DNA of 21,562 nucleotides from JANXDG01 sp964561135 (GTDB lineage: Bacteria > Elusimicrobiota > Endomicrobiia > DTEH01): the NCBI GenBank assembly GCA_964561135.1, contig CAZLOB010000030.1, forward strand, positions 1-21,562. The letters run 5' to 3'. This document shows positions 8,753 to 15,715 of this stretch, one piece after another (the stretch's first letter is position 1; every line of letters begins with the position of its first letter). The position numbers and the translations under genes were made by a program. Under the pieces are notes generated by a model. The model was given only the letters and a program-made list of their open reading frames with translations, ran no database searches and was not told where the DNA came from.

Positions 8753-10063
8753 ATGAAAACATGGCATAAAATAATTATAGGCGATTCAAGGTGTATGAAA
8801 GAAGTTGCTGATGAATCTGTACATCTTATTGTTACTTCTCCTCCGTATTGGCAATTAAAAGATTATGGAGATAAAAGACAAATTGGTTTTAATGATACAT
8901 ATGAAGAATATATAAATAATCTCAATTTAGTATGGAAAGAATGTTTTCGTGTTCTTCATAAAGGATGTAGACTATGTGTAAATATTGGCGATCAATTTGC
9001 TAGGTCTGTTTATTATGGCAAATATAAAGTAGTCCCAATAAGAACAGAAATCATTAAATTTTGTGAAAGTATTGGTTTTGATTATATGGGTGCTATTATT
9101 TGGCAAAAAGTTACAACCTGTAACACTACAGGCGGGGCAACTATTATGGGCTCTTATCCATATCCAAGAAACGGAATTGTTAAATTGGATTATGAGTTTA
9201 TTTTAATTTTTAAAAAACCAGGAAAACCTCCAACTGTAAGTAAGAAGGTTAAAGAGGAGTCAAGGTTAACAAGAGAAGAGTGGAATACATACTTTAGTGG
9301 TCATTGGAATTTCCCAGGTGAGAAACAAGATAAACATTTAGCAATGTTTCCTGAAGAGTTGCCAAAAAGACTTATCAAGATGTTTAGCTTTGTTGGTGAG
9401 ACGGTACTTGATCCTTTTCTCGGCAGCGGGACAACTTCTTTAGCTGCTAAAAAGTTGCAAAGAAACTCTATAGGTTATGAAATAAATGAAGAGTTTTTGC
9501 CAATTATCAAAGAAAAATTAGGGATAAATCAAACAACAATTTTTTCAGACACAACTTTTGAGATTATAAAACAAGATGTACTACAAATAAATTTTAAAGA
9601 AGAAATAAATAAACTACCTTATATTTTTAAAGATCCGACAAGATTTGATAAAAAAGTAAACCCTACAATATTAAGATTTGGTTCAAAAATAGATAAAAAT
9701 CATTACGAAAAAGAAAAGTATTTTGTTGTAAAAGAAATAATTTCTCCAGAAATAGTAATTTTGAATAATGGTTTGAGGATTAGATTATTAGGTGTTAAAT
9801 CTATTCCTGAGAAAAAAAAGCAAGCAATTGATTTTTTAAAAGAAAAGACCAAGGGACAAAAAGTATTCATAAAGTTTGATAGTATAAAGTATGACGAAAA
9901 AAATTTTTTACTTTGTTATCTTTATTTAAAAAATAAAACATTCTTAAACGCGCATCTGATTAAAAATGGTTTAGCTGATGTAGATACCACTTTAGACTAT
10001 AGGTATAAAACGAAGTTTTTAAGTTTAAGAAATAAATCACTAAAAGAGGCAGCCTTAATGTGA
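8753..10063 (+). CDS. DNA methyltransferase (probable CTAG, N4-C or N6-A) with C-terminal SNase-like domain
   Basis: Residues 1-260 are a beta-class-order DNA methyltransferase: catalytic motif IV TSPPYW (28-33) precedes the AdoMet-binding motif I DPFLGSGTT (220-228), followed by GYEI. TSPPY-type motifs occur in N4-cytosine and some N6-adenine enzymes. Residues ~322-434 look like a staphylococcal-nuclease (OB-fold) domain: IRLLGVKSIPE (343-353), then FDSIKYDEKNFLLCYLY, then NAHLIKNGLADV. By my alignment R344 and E353 match nuclease Arg35 and Glu43. The Asp40 position is Lys349 and the Arg87 position is Phe385, so the domain is probably a DNA-binding relic and not a nuclease. The stop overlaps the GTG of the restriction gene, and pairing with a MjaI-like endonuclease predicts a CTAG target. 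The start (8753) has no clear SD site. Confidence 0.85.
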   Translation: MKTWHKIIIGDSRCMKEVADESVHLIVTSPPYWQLKDYGDKRQIGFNDTYEEYINNLNLVWKECFRVLHKGCRLCVNIGDQFARSVYYGKYKVVPIRTEIIKFCESIGFDYMGAIIWQKVTTCNTTGGATIMGSYPYPRNGIVKLDYEFILIFKKPGKPPTVSKKVKEESRLTREEWNTYFSGHWNFPGEKQDKHLAMFPEELPKRLIKMFSFVGETVLDPFLGSGTTSLAAKKLQRNSIGYEINEEFLPIIKEKLGINQTTIFSDTTFEIIKQDVLQINFKEEINKLPYIFKDPTRFDKKVNPTILRFGSKIDKNHYEKEKYFVVKEIISPEIVILNNGLRIRLLGVKSIPEKKKQAIDFLKEKTKGQKVFIKFDSIKYDEKNFLLCYLYLKNKTFLNAHLIKNGLADVDTTLDYRYKTKFLSLRNKSLKEAALM

Positions 10064-10647
10064 GGATAAAAATTACTTTTGATGAAATAAGAAAATATTT
10101 TGATATAAAAACTTCTAAATTTCCTAAATATGTTGCTCCACTTATAAATTTAGCAAATCAATATGCTCAAGGGACGCGTCCAAAAGTAGTTGGGCAGATG
10201 AGTGAACTTATTCAAGAATTTAAAGGGAAAACACTATCTGATTGGGAAAAGTGGTATTTAAAGAAAAAACCCGAAGCAATAAAAAATGCTACTGAGAAAA
10301 TCTTACAAATATTGCAAAAATTTAAAAATTCTATAAATAAAATTGATAAAAAAATAGTGGAACAGTGGGTAAAAGATTTGGTCATAGTAAAAACTTTTGT
10401 CGGACTAAAGTTTCATGAAGTAATAATAAAGAAAGGTGCAGAAATTAAAAAGACAACTTATCGTTTATCTACTTCACAGGAAGAATCAAAAGGTATAGAC
10501 GGATATATAGGGGATATTCCTGTTTCTATTAAACCAGATACTTATAAAGGGAAACAATTTTTACCCGAATCTATTGATGTTAGAGTTATCTATTATAAAA
10601 AAATTAAAAATGGAATAGAAGTTGATTATACAGAAATTTTAAAATAA
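10060..10647 (+). CDS. MjaI-family type II restriction endonuclease
   Basis: This 195-residue protein resembles the MjaI restriction endonuclease family, whose prototype comes from Methanocaldococcus jannaschii and recognises CTAG. The features I recognise are AQGTRPKVVGQMSEL (36-50), DWEKWYLKKKPEAIKNATEK (61-80), WVKDLVIVKTFVGL (103-116) and GIDGYIGDIPVSIKP (145-159). A PD-(D/E)XK-like core can be proposed: E120 in FHEVII, D147 in GIDGY and K158 in SIKP, with Ser where the middle acidic residue usually sits. It starts at GTG overlapping the methyltransferase TGA (GTGA), so the two are translationally coupled, methyltransferase first. No truncation is apparent. The family match is from memory of the motif pattern, so an HMM search should confirm it. 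Confidence 0.8.
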   Translation: MRIKITFDEIRKYFDIKTSKFPKYVAPLINLANQYAQGTRPKVVGQMSELIQEFKGKTLSDWEKWYLKKKPEAIKNATEKILQILQKFKNSINKIDKKIVEQWVKDLVIVKTFVGLKFHEVIIKKGAEIKKTTYRLSTSQEESKGIDGYIGDIPVSIKPDTYKGKQFLPESIDVRVIYYKKIKNGIEVDYTEILK

Positions 10648-10659
10648 AATTTATAAGTA

Positions 10660-10884
10660 ATGAAAATTAAGCCAAAAAGATATATTGTTTGGTCTACTGA
10701 TAAAGAAATTGATTTAGATAATCCTTGGCTTAGAAAATGGTATATTAAACAAGTGTTAATAAACGGTAGAGACGAAGATATTGCAGAACTTGATTTTAAC
10801 GAAATAAAAAACTTGCTTGGAGAACTTAATCTTCCTCAAGACATAAGATCTTTATGGGAGGATTACTTTGGTTCTCAAAAGTAA
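10660..10884 (+). CDS. Small antitoxin-like protein upstream of AbiEii remnant (DUF6922-like)
   Basis: The product has 74 residues, is acidic and cytosolic. The pattern IVWSTDKEIDLDNPWLRKWYIKQVLINGRDEDI with a C-terminal LPQDIRSLWEDYF (written here in two parts: W-S-T-D, W-x-x-KW-x-I-KQVL-x-x-GR-x-EDI) is what I associate with small proteins encoded just before AbiEii/DUF1814 nucleotidyltransferases and annotated DUF6922. The downstream toxin-like gene overlaps it by 17 nt, which supports a toxin-antitoxin pair. It lies 12 nt after the MjaI-like gene, so it may share its transcript. It appears intact although the partner is broken. Antitoxin function is inferred from context only. Confidence 0.6.
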   Translation: MKIKPKRYIVWSTDKEIDLDNPWLRKWYIKQVLINGRDEDIAELDFNEIKNLLGELNLPQDIRSLWEDYFGSQK

Positions 10885-11218
10885 AGGTATTATTACTAAG
10901 TTGCAAAAAGAAATTTTGTTTATTTTTTCGAAACTTGCTGACAGTAGAATTTTTTATTTAACTGGTGGGACAGCATTAGCAGAATTTTATCTAGGACACA
11001 GAAAATCGTTTGATCTTGACCTTTTCACTACTGGAAGAACTTATTATTCCATTTTCTTATGTTTTTGATGAGATTAAAAAAATTTTTCTTTAAAAGTTGT
11101 AAAAAGGTTTGTAACATTTGTTGAATTTGAAGTTTCAGAAAAGGAAGAGATTACTAAGATTCAGTTAGCATATGATTCACTATATAGATTTGAAGTAAAA
11201 TTGCTAACCATTTTATAG
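10868..11218 (+). pseudogene. Decayed AbiEii/DUF1814-type nucleotidyltransferase toxin
   Basis: The frame opens at TTG (10868) and encodes IFSKLADSRIFYLTGGTALA and HRKSFDLDLFT, the N-terminal nucleotidyltransferase signature (GGTALA followed by D-x-D). After DLDLFTT the frame shifts: a second frame reads EELIIPFSYVFDEIKKIF, and a third then reads KVVKRFVTFVEFEVSEKEE and LAYDSLYRFEVK before a TAG at 11216-11218. All three segments in order match the expected course of an AbiEii protein. At least two frameshifts and loss of the C-terminal half (family members are usually over 200 residues) make it non-functional. tyrS begins 52 nt later. Confidence 0.85.
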
Positions 11219-11270
11219 TAATAACTGACAACAAAATTCGTATAAGAAAGTTGCGTTGAAGAATAAAGTT

Positions 11271-12449
11271 ATGAACATAGAACAACAACTAAAAGTATTA
11301 CTTCGTGGTGTATCAGAAATAATTTCAGTTGAAGAATTAAAACAAAAGTTAGAAAAGAAAAAACAACTTACAGTAAAACTTGGAGTAGACCCAACCGCAC
11401 CTGATATACATTTAGGACATACAGTAATTTTGCGTAAATTAAGACAGTTTCAAGATTTTGGTCATAAAGTTGTGTTTATAATAGGAGATTTCACAGCACG
11501 TATTGGAGACCCTTCAGGTAGAGATACAACTCGTCCTATGCTTTCAGAAGAAGAAATTCTTGCAAATGCAAAAACTTATACACAACAAGTTTTTAAAATT
11601 TTAGACAAAGATAAAACAGAAGTTGTATACAACAGCCAATGGCTTTATCCATTAGGTATTGACGGACTTCTACAACTTTGTTCAAAATATACAGTTGCAC
11701 GTATGCTTGAACGAGACGATTTTTCTTTAAGATACAAAAACAATCAACCAATAACTATTCTTGAGTTTATCTATCCATTACTTCAAGGGTACGATTCTAT
11801 TGCTGTGAAAGCAGATGTTGAGATTGGTGGTACTGACCAAAAGTTTAACTTGATCGTTGGACGTGAGTTACAAAAAGATGCTGGGTTAGAACCACAGGTA
11901 ATTATCACGATGCCTTTATTGGAAGGTACCGACGGTGTCAAAAAAATGTCTAAGTCGTATAAAAATTATATTGCATTAAACGATACATCAAAAGATATGT
12001 TTGGTAAAATAATGTCCATACCTGATAGTATTATGTTGAAATATTTTGATTTGTTGACTGATGAAGATATGGATAAAGTGAAAGAAATGGTTCAAACAAA
12101 TCCACGAGATGCAAAGATGTATCTTGCTTATCTAATAGTTAAACAATACTATGGAGAAGAAATAGCAAAGAAAGAAAAAGAAGAGTTTGAACGTGTTTTT
12201 TCAAAAAAAGAAATACCTTCTGATGTCCCAGTTATTTATGTTGAAAAAAGAAAATACAACTTAGTAGATTTCCTTGTTGAACAAAAGTTGGTCTCATCAA
12301 AAAGTGAAGCAAAAAGGTTAATATTCCAAGGAGGTATAAAAGTTAATTCTAAGAAAGTTGAAGACGTAAATACCGTACTTGATTTTGAAAACCAAAAAGA
12401 AATCTTGATCCAGATAGGGAAATTAAAATTTGTGAAGGTAACAAGATAA
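11271..12449 (+). CDS. tyrS: Tyrosine--tRNA ligase (TyrRS)
   Basis: Class I synthetase, 392 residues from the ATG at 11271. An in-frame TTG at 11256 would add five residues (MKNKV), but the ATG gives the usual N-terminus. KLGVDPTAPDIHLGH (36-50) contains the HIGH motif HLGH. Tyrosine-pocket motifs include GDFTARIGDPSGR, EFIYPLLQGYD and VEIGGTDQKFNL. KMSKS is at 225-229 (GVKKMSKSYKNYI). The C-terminal ~65 residues form an S4 RNA-binding domain (LVEQKLVSSKSEAKRLIFQG). The GVDPTAPDIHLGHTV pattern places it in the longer TyrRS group often called TyrZ/TyrS2. It lies just downstream of the decayed toxin and has no strong SD site. Confidence 0.96.
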   Translation: MNIEQQLKVLLRGVSEIISVEELKQKLEKKKQLTVKLGVDPTAPDIHLGHTVILRKLRQFQDFGHKVVFIIGDFTARIGDPSGRDTTRPMLSEEEILANAKTYTQQVFKILDKDKTEVVYNSQWLYPLGIDGLLQLCSKYTVARMLERDDFSLRYKNNQPITILEFIYPLLQGYDSIAVKADVEIGGTDQKFNLIVGRELQKDAGLEPQVIITMPLLEGTDGVKKMSKSYKNYIALNDTSKDMFGKIMSIPDSIMLKYFDLLTDEDMDKVKEMVQTNPRDAKMYLAYLIVKQYYGEEIAKKEKEEFERVFSKKEIPSDVPVIYVEKRKYNLVDFLVEQKLVSSKSEAKRLIFQGGIKVNSKKVEDVNTVLDFENQKEILIQIGKLKFVKVTR

Positions 12450-12548
12450 TTTATTTCTCAAAATAAAAATATTGAAAAATTAGATTAAATTTTGTAGCAA
12501 ATGTAATGAAGGTTCTTTATGATTAAAATTTATGGAGGTGAACAAACA

Positions 12549-12590
12549 ATGGCAAAATGTGGTACTAAAAAGAAAAAAGGAAAAAAATAA
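12549..12590 (+). CDS. Candidate Lys-rich micropeptide with perfect Shine-Dalgarno site
   Basis: A 13-codon ORF encodes MAKCGTKKKKGKK and ends in TAA. It is preceded at ideal distance (8 nt) by GGAGGTG (12534-12540), one of the best SD matches in this window. Eight of its 13 residues are basic and it has one Cys. An in-frame ATG at 12519 would extend it to 23 residues with a weaker GAAGG upstream, but that reading places the strong SD inside the coding sequence. It lies alone in the 237-nt gap between tyrS and the DUF4321-maf operon. Such peptides could bind RNA or ribosomes, or the ORF could be a regulatory leader. Function is unknown; the SD is the main evidence that it is translated. Confidence 0.5.
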   Translation: MAKCGTKKKKGKK

Positions 12591-12686
12591 GATAGAGAAA
12601 ATTTGACACAAAAATTTAATTAAAATTTCTGTAATTAAATTTACTTTAAAGAATTTGTAGAAATAAAAAGAAGGGGGAATTTTTAT

Positions 12687-12953
12687 ATGTCGAAAAATTT
12701 TACTTATTTTATTTTAATTTTGTTGATAGGTACACTTCTAGGCGCTTTAATAGGTAAAGCTTTATATAAACTTTTTCCTTCAGATTCTACAGTAAGAGAG
12801 ATGTTAGCAATAGAAATAAAGCCTGGACTTAAACCTATAACACTTGATTTAGGTATATTAGATATTACATTTGGTGCTGTAATAAAATTAAATATAACAG
12901 CAGTTATAGGGCTTATAATTACGGCCATTTTGTTTAGAAAATTGATTTTATGA
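12687..12953 (+). CDS. DUF4321-like small membrane protein
   Basis: An 88-residue protein with two predicted membrane segments, FTYFILILLIGTLLGALIGK (residues 5-24) and ITAVIGLIITAILF (70-83), joined by a short extracytoplasmic-type loop. The glycine pattern G-x-L-x-G-A-L-I-G, a LDLGILDITFG stretch and the location directly before maf match the DUF4321 family (PF14209) as I know it from Clostridia and other bacteria. A good SD (AAGGGGGAA, 12670-12678) precedes the ATG. Its stop overlaps the maf ATG (ATGA), so it is the first gene of the maf-HD-xerD operon. The molecular role of the family is not established. Confidence 0.7.
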   Translation: MSKNFTYFILILLIGTLLGALIGKALYKLFPSDSTVREMLAIEIKPGLKPITLDLGILDITFGAVIKLNITAVIGLIITAILFRKLIL

Positions 12954-13540
12954 AAACTTTGAGATTTGTTCTTGCATCAAGTTCTCAAAGAAGAATAGAA
13001 ATACTTTCATGGTTAGGATTAAATTTTGAAGTTTGTCCTCATAAATATCATGAGCCTAAAATAAAAAATCATTGTGAGCCAGAAAAGTTTGTTATACAAA
13101 TTGCTGAAAACAAAGCTAAAAGTTTAAAAGAAGATTATAAAGATTATATTATCATTGGTTGTGATACTATAGTTGTTTTAGGAAATGAAATTATTGGTAA
13201 ACCACAAAATAAAAAAGAAGCAGAAGTTATTCTTAGAAAATTGTCAAATACAAAACACAAAGTTTTAAGTGGCCTTTGTTTGTACTACCCTAAAAAAAGT
13301 TTAATTTTTTCAGGAGTAGAAGAATCTATTGTTTATACAAATAAATTGTCTGAGAAACAAATAAAAATTCTTTCTGCTAAACATTTAGATAAAGCAGGTT
13401 CTTATGCTGTTCAACAAAAGAATGATAGGTTTGTTAAAAAAATTATTGGATGTTATTATAACGTGGTAGGGTTTCCATTAAAATTGTTTTTAGATTTATA
13501 TAGTAAGCTTATATTAAAGTTGTCAGAGAGAAAAATGTGA
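12950..13540 (+). CDS. maf: Maf-like nucleoside triphosphate pyrophosphatase
   Basis: The product has 196 residues, the usual Maf length. Maf proteins hydrolyse non-canonical or specific NTPs to NMP and pyrophosphate (housecleaning or division-related role) in the cytosol. The hallmark N-terminal motif is LASSSQRR (8-15), with Gln in place of the usual Pro. GCDTIV (70-75) contains the catalytic-type Asp72, GKP (83-85) carries the conserved Lys, and DKAGSYAVQ (147-155) and VKKIIGCYYNVVGFPL close the substrate pocket. The DKAGxYxxQ form suggests the dTTP/UTP-specific YhdE group. Its ATG overlaps the stop of the membrane protein gene (ATGA) and its stop overlaps the GTG start of the HD gene (GTGA). 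Confidence 0.93.
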   Translation: MKTLRFVLASSSQRRIEILSWLGLNFEVCPHKYHEPKIKNHCEPEKFVIQIAENKAKSLKEDYKDYIIIGCDTIVVLGNEIIGKPQNKKEAEVILRKLSNTKHKVLSGLCLYYPKKSLIFSGVEESIVYTNKLSEKQIKILSAKHLDKAGSYAVQQKNDRFVKKIIGCYYNVVGFPLKLFLDLYSKLILKLSERKM

Positions 13541-14451
13541 GTAATAAATCTGATATAAGGTTAGACCAACTTGTCAAACATAACTCGCCTTACGCTGTAT
13601 TTGAAGAAGTTAAAAATAATTTTATATATCATTATCCTATCTCAGAATTTTTATTATTAAGAAAAATTTTTGAAGATTATATTGATCTAATGGAAGGACG
13701 AAATCCAAAATATAAAAAATGTGATGTAAAATTTCATGATATACAACATACAACAGATGTTATACTTGCTTTGTCAAGATTAATTGATGGATACAATTTG
13801 AAGAATCCACAAAAAAAATTTCATGTTTTGAAAGTAAAGCTTGTATTAATTGCAGCAATTTTTCATGATATAGGATATCTGCAAAGAATTGATGATGTAG
13901 AACCTACTGGTGCAAGATATACCAAAGTACATGTTTATAGAAGCATTGAGATAGCAGAAGATTATTTTAGTGAGAAAAAAAGTTTAAATAAAAAAGAAAT
14001 AGAATTAGTTAAAAAATTTATTTTGTCAACAGAAGTTAATATTGATATTTCTAAAATTAAATTCAAAGATAAAGAAGAACAAACACTTGCCTGTATGATT
14101 TCAACTGCTGATTTTTTAGGACAAATGTCTTCAAGGACATATCTTGAGAAATTGTTGTTTCTTTATAAAGAGTTTAAAGAAGGAGGTATTACTTTTTATA
14201 GTTCTGAACTTGATTTATTTTTTAAAACACCACAGTTTTATAGTCTTGTTTTTAAAAAATTAAAAAAAGATTATAATAGCGTGTACAAATATGCTAAAAT
14301 ACATTTTCAGAAAAGATATAGAATAAACAAAAATTTATATCTTATTGCAATAAAAAGACAGATTAAGTATTTAAAAGAAAATATTAAAACTGAAGAAGAT
14401 CTGTATAAAAAACTTCGCCGTATAGATGAAACAGGAACAATTATTTATTGA
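13537..14451 (+). CDS. HD-domain phosphohydrolase, class I cyclic-nucleotide phosphodiesterase-like
   Basis: A 304-residue soluble protein. The core is FHDIQHTTDV (66-75), resembling the YHNxxHxxDV motif of class I 3',5'-cyclic nucleotide phosphodiesterases, then AAIFHDIGYL (106-115) with the metal-binding His110-Asp111, His132 (VHVYRS) and Asp192 in STADFLGQM. These residues are the expected ligands of a two-metal HD site (H67/H71, H110/D111, H132, D192). The flanks are helical and highly charged, with no sensor or membrane domain. It probably hydrolyses a phosphoester, possibly a cyclic nucleotide, but the substrate cannot be read from sequence. The GTG start overlaps maf by 4 nt and the xerD start lies 26 nt inside its 3' end. 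Confidence 0.85.
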   Translation: MSNKSDIRLDQLVKHNSPYAVFEEVKNNFIYHYPISEFLLLRKIFEDYIDLMEGRNPKYKKCDVKFHDIQHTTDVILALSRLIDGYNLKNPQKKFHVLKVKLVLIAAIFHDIGYLQRIDDVEPTGARYTKVHVYRSIEIAEDYFSEKKSLNKKEIELVKKFILSTEVNIDISKIKFKDKEEQTLACMISTADFLGQMSSRTYLEKLLFLYKEFKEGGITFYSSELDLFFKTPQFYSLVFKKLKKDYNSVYKYAKIHFQKRYRINKNLYLIAIKRQIKYLKENIKTEEDLYKKLRRIDETGTIIY

Positions 14452-15325
14452 TGAATTTATAAAGTTTTTACAATTTGAAAAAGGATTAAGTGAAAATACA
14501 ATCTCTGCATATAAAAATGATCTTAAACAATACTTTTCTTTCCTTAAAAAAATAAATAAGACAATACATAATGTTTCTTCAGAAGATATAACAGAATTTT
14601 TGTGGCAATTAAAACAACAAAATCTTAAATCTAATTCTATTTATAGAAAATCTTCATGTGTTACACAATTTCATAAGTTTCTTATTTCTGAAAATATTAC
14701 TACTAATAACCCTGTAGAAGGTATGATGAGACCGAAACTACAAAGGAAACTTCCTATGGTGCTTACTGTTGAAGAAGTTGACAAACTATTAAGTTTTAAA
14801 CCAAAAAAGTTTAACGATATAAGAAATAAAGCGATGATTGAAGTTTTATATGCTACAGGGTTGCGCGTGTCAGAACTGGTTAATTTAACATTTGACCAGT
14901 TAGATTTAAAAAATAGGTTTATTCGTGTTATTGGCAAAGGTGGGAAAGAAAGGATAGTTTTGTTAAACAAAAAAAGTGTAGAAGTATTAAAAGAATGGAT
15001 AAAATTAAGAGATAAAAAATTTGCTGGCAAGATAAATAAAGAATATGAAAAATTTGTCTTTTTATCAAAACTTGGAAGACCTATTTCAAGGATTGATTTT
15101 TGGGAACAGCTTAAAAATTATGTTAAACAAGCAGGGATACAAAAAAATGTTTCTCCACATACATTAAGACATTCGTTTGCAACACATATGTTAAAATACG
15201 GTGCTGACTTGAGAGTTGTTCAAGAACTTTTAGGACACTCTGATATTTCTACAACACAAATTTATACACAAGTTGACCGCCAACATCTAAAAGAGTTGCA
15301 TAAAAAATATCATCCACGAGGATGA
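14426..15325 (+). CDS. xerD: Tyrosine recombinase XerD/XerC
   Basis: At 299 residues it has the standard Xer length. The N-terminal SAM-like core-binding domain spans 1-105 (FLQFEKGLSENTISAYKNDL) and the catalytic domain follows. Catalytic residues visible are Arg147 (TGLRVSEL), Lys171 (GKGGKER), His245 and Arg248 (HTLRHSFATHML), His271 (LLGHSDISTT) and nucleophile Tyr280 (QIYTQV). The end YTQVDRQHLKELHKKYHPRG is typical of XerD-like chromosome dimer recombinases that act at dif. No dif-like site was recognised here. Its ATG lies within the HD gene (26-nt overlap), and linkage to a housekeeping operon argues against an integrase of a mobile element. A 5-bp hairpin (CATCC-acga-GGATG, 15311-15324) spans its stop. 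XerC cannot be excluded. Confidence 0.93.
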   Translation: MKQEQLFIDEFIKFLQFEKGLSENTISAYKNDLKQYFSFLKKINKTIHNVSSEDITEFLWQLKQQNLKSNSIYRKSSCVTQFHKFLISENITTNNPVEGMMRPKLQRKLPMVLTVEEVDKLLSFKPKKFNDIRNKAMIEVLYATGLRVSELVNLTFDQLDLKNRFIRVIGKGGKERIVLLNKKSVEVLKEWIKLRDKKFAGKINKEYEKFVFLSKLGRPISRIDFWEQLKNYVKQAGIQKNVSPHTLRHSFATHMLKYGADLRVVQELLGHSDISTTQIYTQVDRQHLKELHKKYHPRG

Positions 15326-15328
15326 AAT

Positions 15329-15364
15329 TTAGTAAACAGGAGTTAGTAGACAGGGTTTAGGATT
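15329..15364 (+). repeat. Degenerate 14-nt tandem repeat after xerD
   Basis: Two and a half units of a 14-nt period start 3 nt after the xerD stop: TTAGTAAACAGGAG (15329-15342), TTAGTAGACAGGGT (15343-15356), then TTAGGATT. The two full units agree at 11 of 14 positions. Confidence 0.55.
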
Positions 15365-15489
15365 AAATATAAACTTTTTTATTGCTTGTTGACAAAAAAA
15401 TTTTTTAAGTAAATTTTTGTAATTTTGTAATATAGGATTGAATTGTTAAATCAAATTTACATCTTCTTCTATAACAAAAATTAAAAAAT

Positions 15490-15520
15490 GTAGGACAAAC
15501 TTTTTAAGTTTGCTATTTTT
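15490..15520 (+). repeat. Dispersed palindromic repeat, copy 2
   Basis: GTAGGACAAACTTTTTAAGT followed by TTGCTATTTTT. The inverted repeat CAAACTT / AAGTTTG with a 3-nt loop matches the copy at 181-212 (minus orientation), including the GTAGG prefix. The T-rich tail after the stem means this copy could also act as a weak terminator for the maf-xerD operon. Confidence 0.6.
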
Positions 15521-15560
15521 ATTTAAACACATGTTGTTGAAGAAAAATTTTTTTATTTTC

Positions 15561-15588
15561 TTGACAAAAATTTTTGCCTTTTTAATCT
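15561..15588 (+). promoter_or_regulatory. Predicted promoter of first beta-barrel gene
   Basis: A perfect -35 TTGACA (15561-15566) is followed by a 16-nt spacer and a weak -10 TAATCT (15583-15588). Transcription would start near 15595, downstream of the ATG at 15589, which argues that the long reading of the beta-barrel gene from 15589 is not used. Confidence 0.45.
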
Positions 15589-15676
15589 ATGGAAGAGAAA
15601 AAATGTGATGAAATCTTTGATCATTTCGAGAAGAGACAAAAAAGAAAAAAATCTTTGAAAAGAGGGGAAATAAATA

Positions 15677-15715
15677 ATGAAAAAATTTTTGAAAGAAAGG
15701 AATTGCAAGTTATGA
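15677..15715 (+). CDS. Upstream mini-ORF (leader peptide) overlapping the first beta-barrel gene
   Basis: A 12-codon ORF, MKKFLKERNCKL, starts at ATG 15677 behind a strong GAGGGG SD (15662-15667) and stops at TGA 15713-15715. That stop overlaps the ATG of the beta-barrel gene (ATGA). The SD/start context closely matches the start region of the second beta-barrel gene (GGAGGGAAAATAAATAATG then AAAAAAATTTTT). It therefore looks like a duplicated start region that now encodes a short coupled leader. Translation is inferred. Confidence 0.5.
   Translation: MKKFLKERNCKL

Noticed and set aside
12603..12608. TTGACA upstream of the DUF4321-like gene
   Set aside because: At 16-18 nt the sequence is TTTCTG-like; the nearest TAATTA is 23 nt away, so the promoter is not supported.
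15389..15394. TTGACA as a second promoter after xerD
   Set aside because: No acceptable -10 lies 16-18 nt downstream.
15589..15711. Upstream extension of the first beta-barrel gene from ATG 15589
   Set aside because: It would place 41 highly charged residues before a signal peptide, has no SD, and lies upstream of the transcription start implied by TTGACA at 15561.
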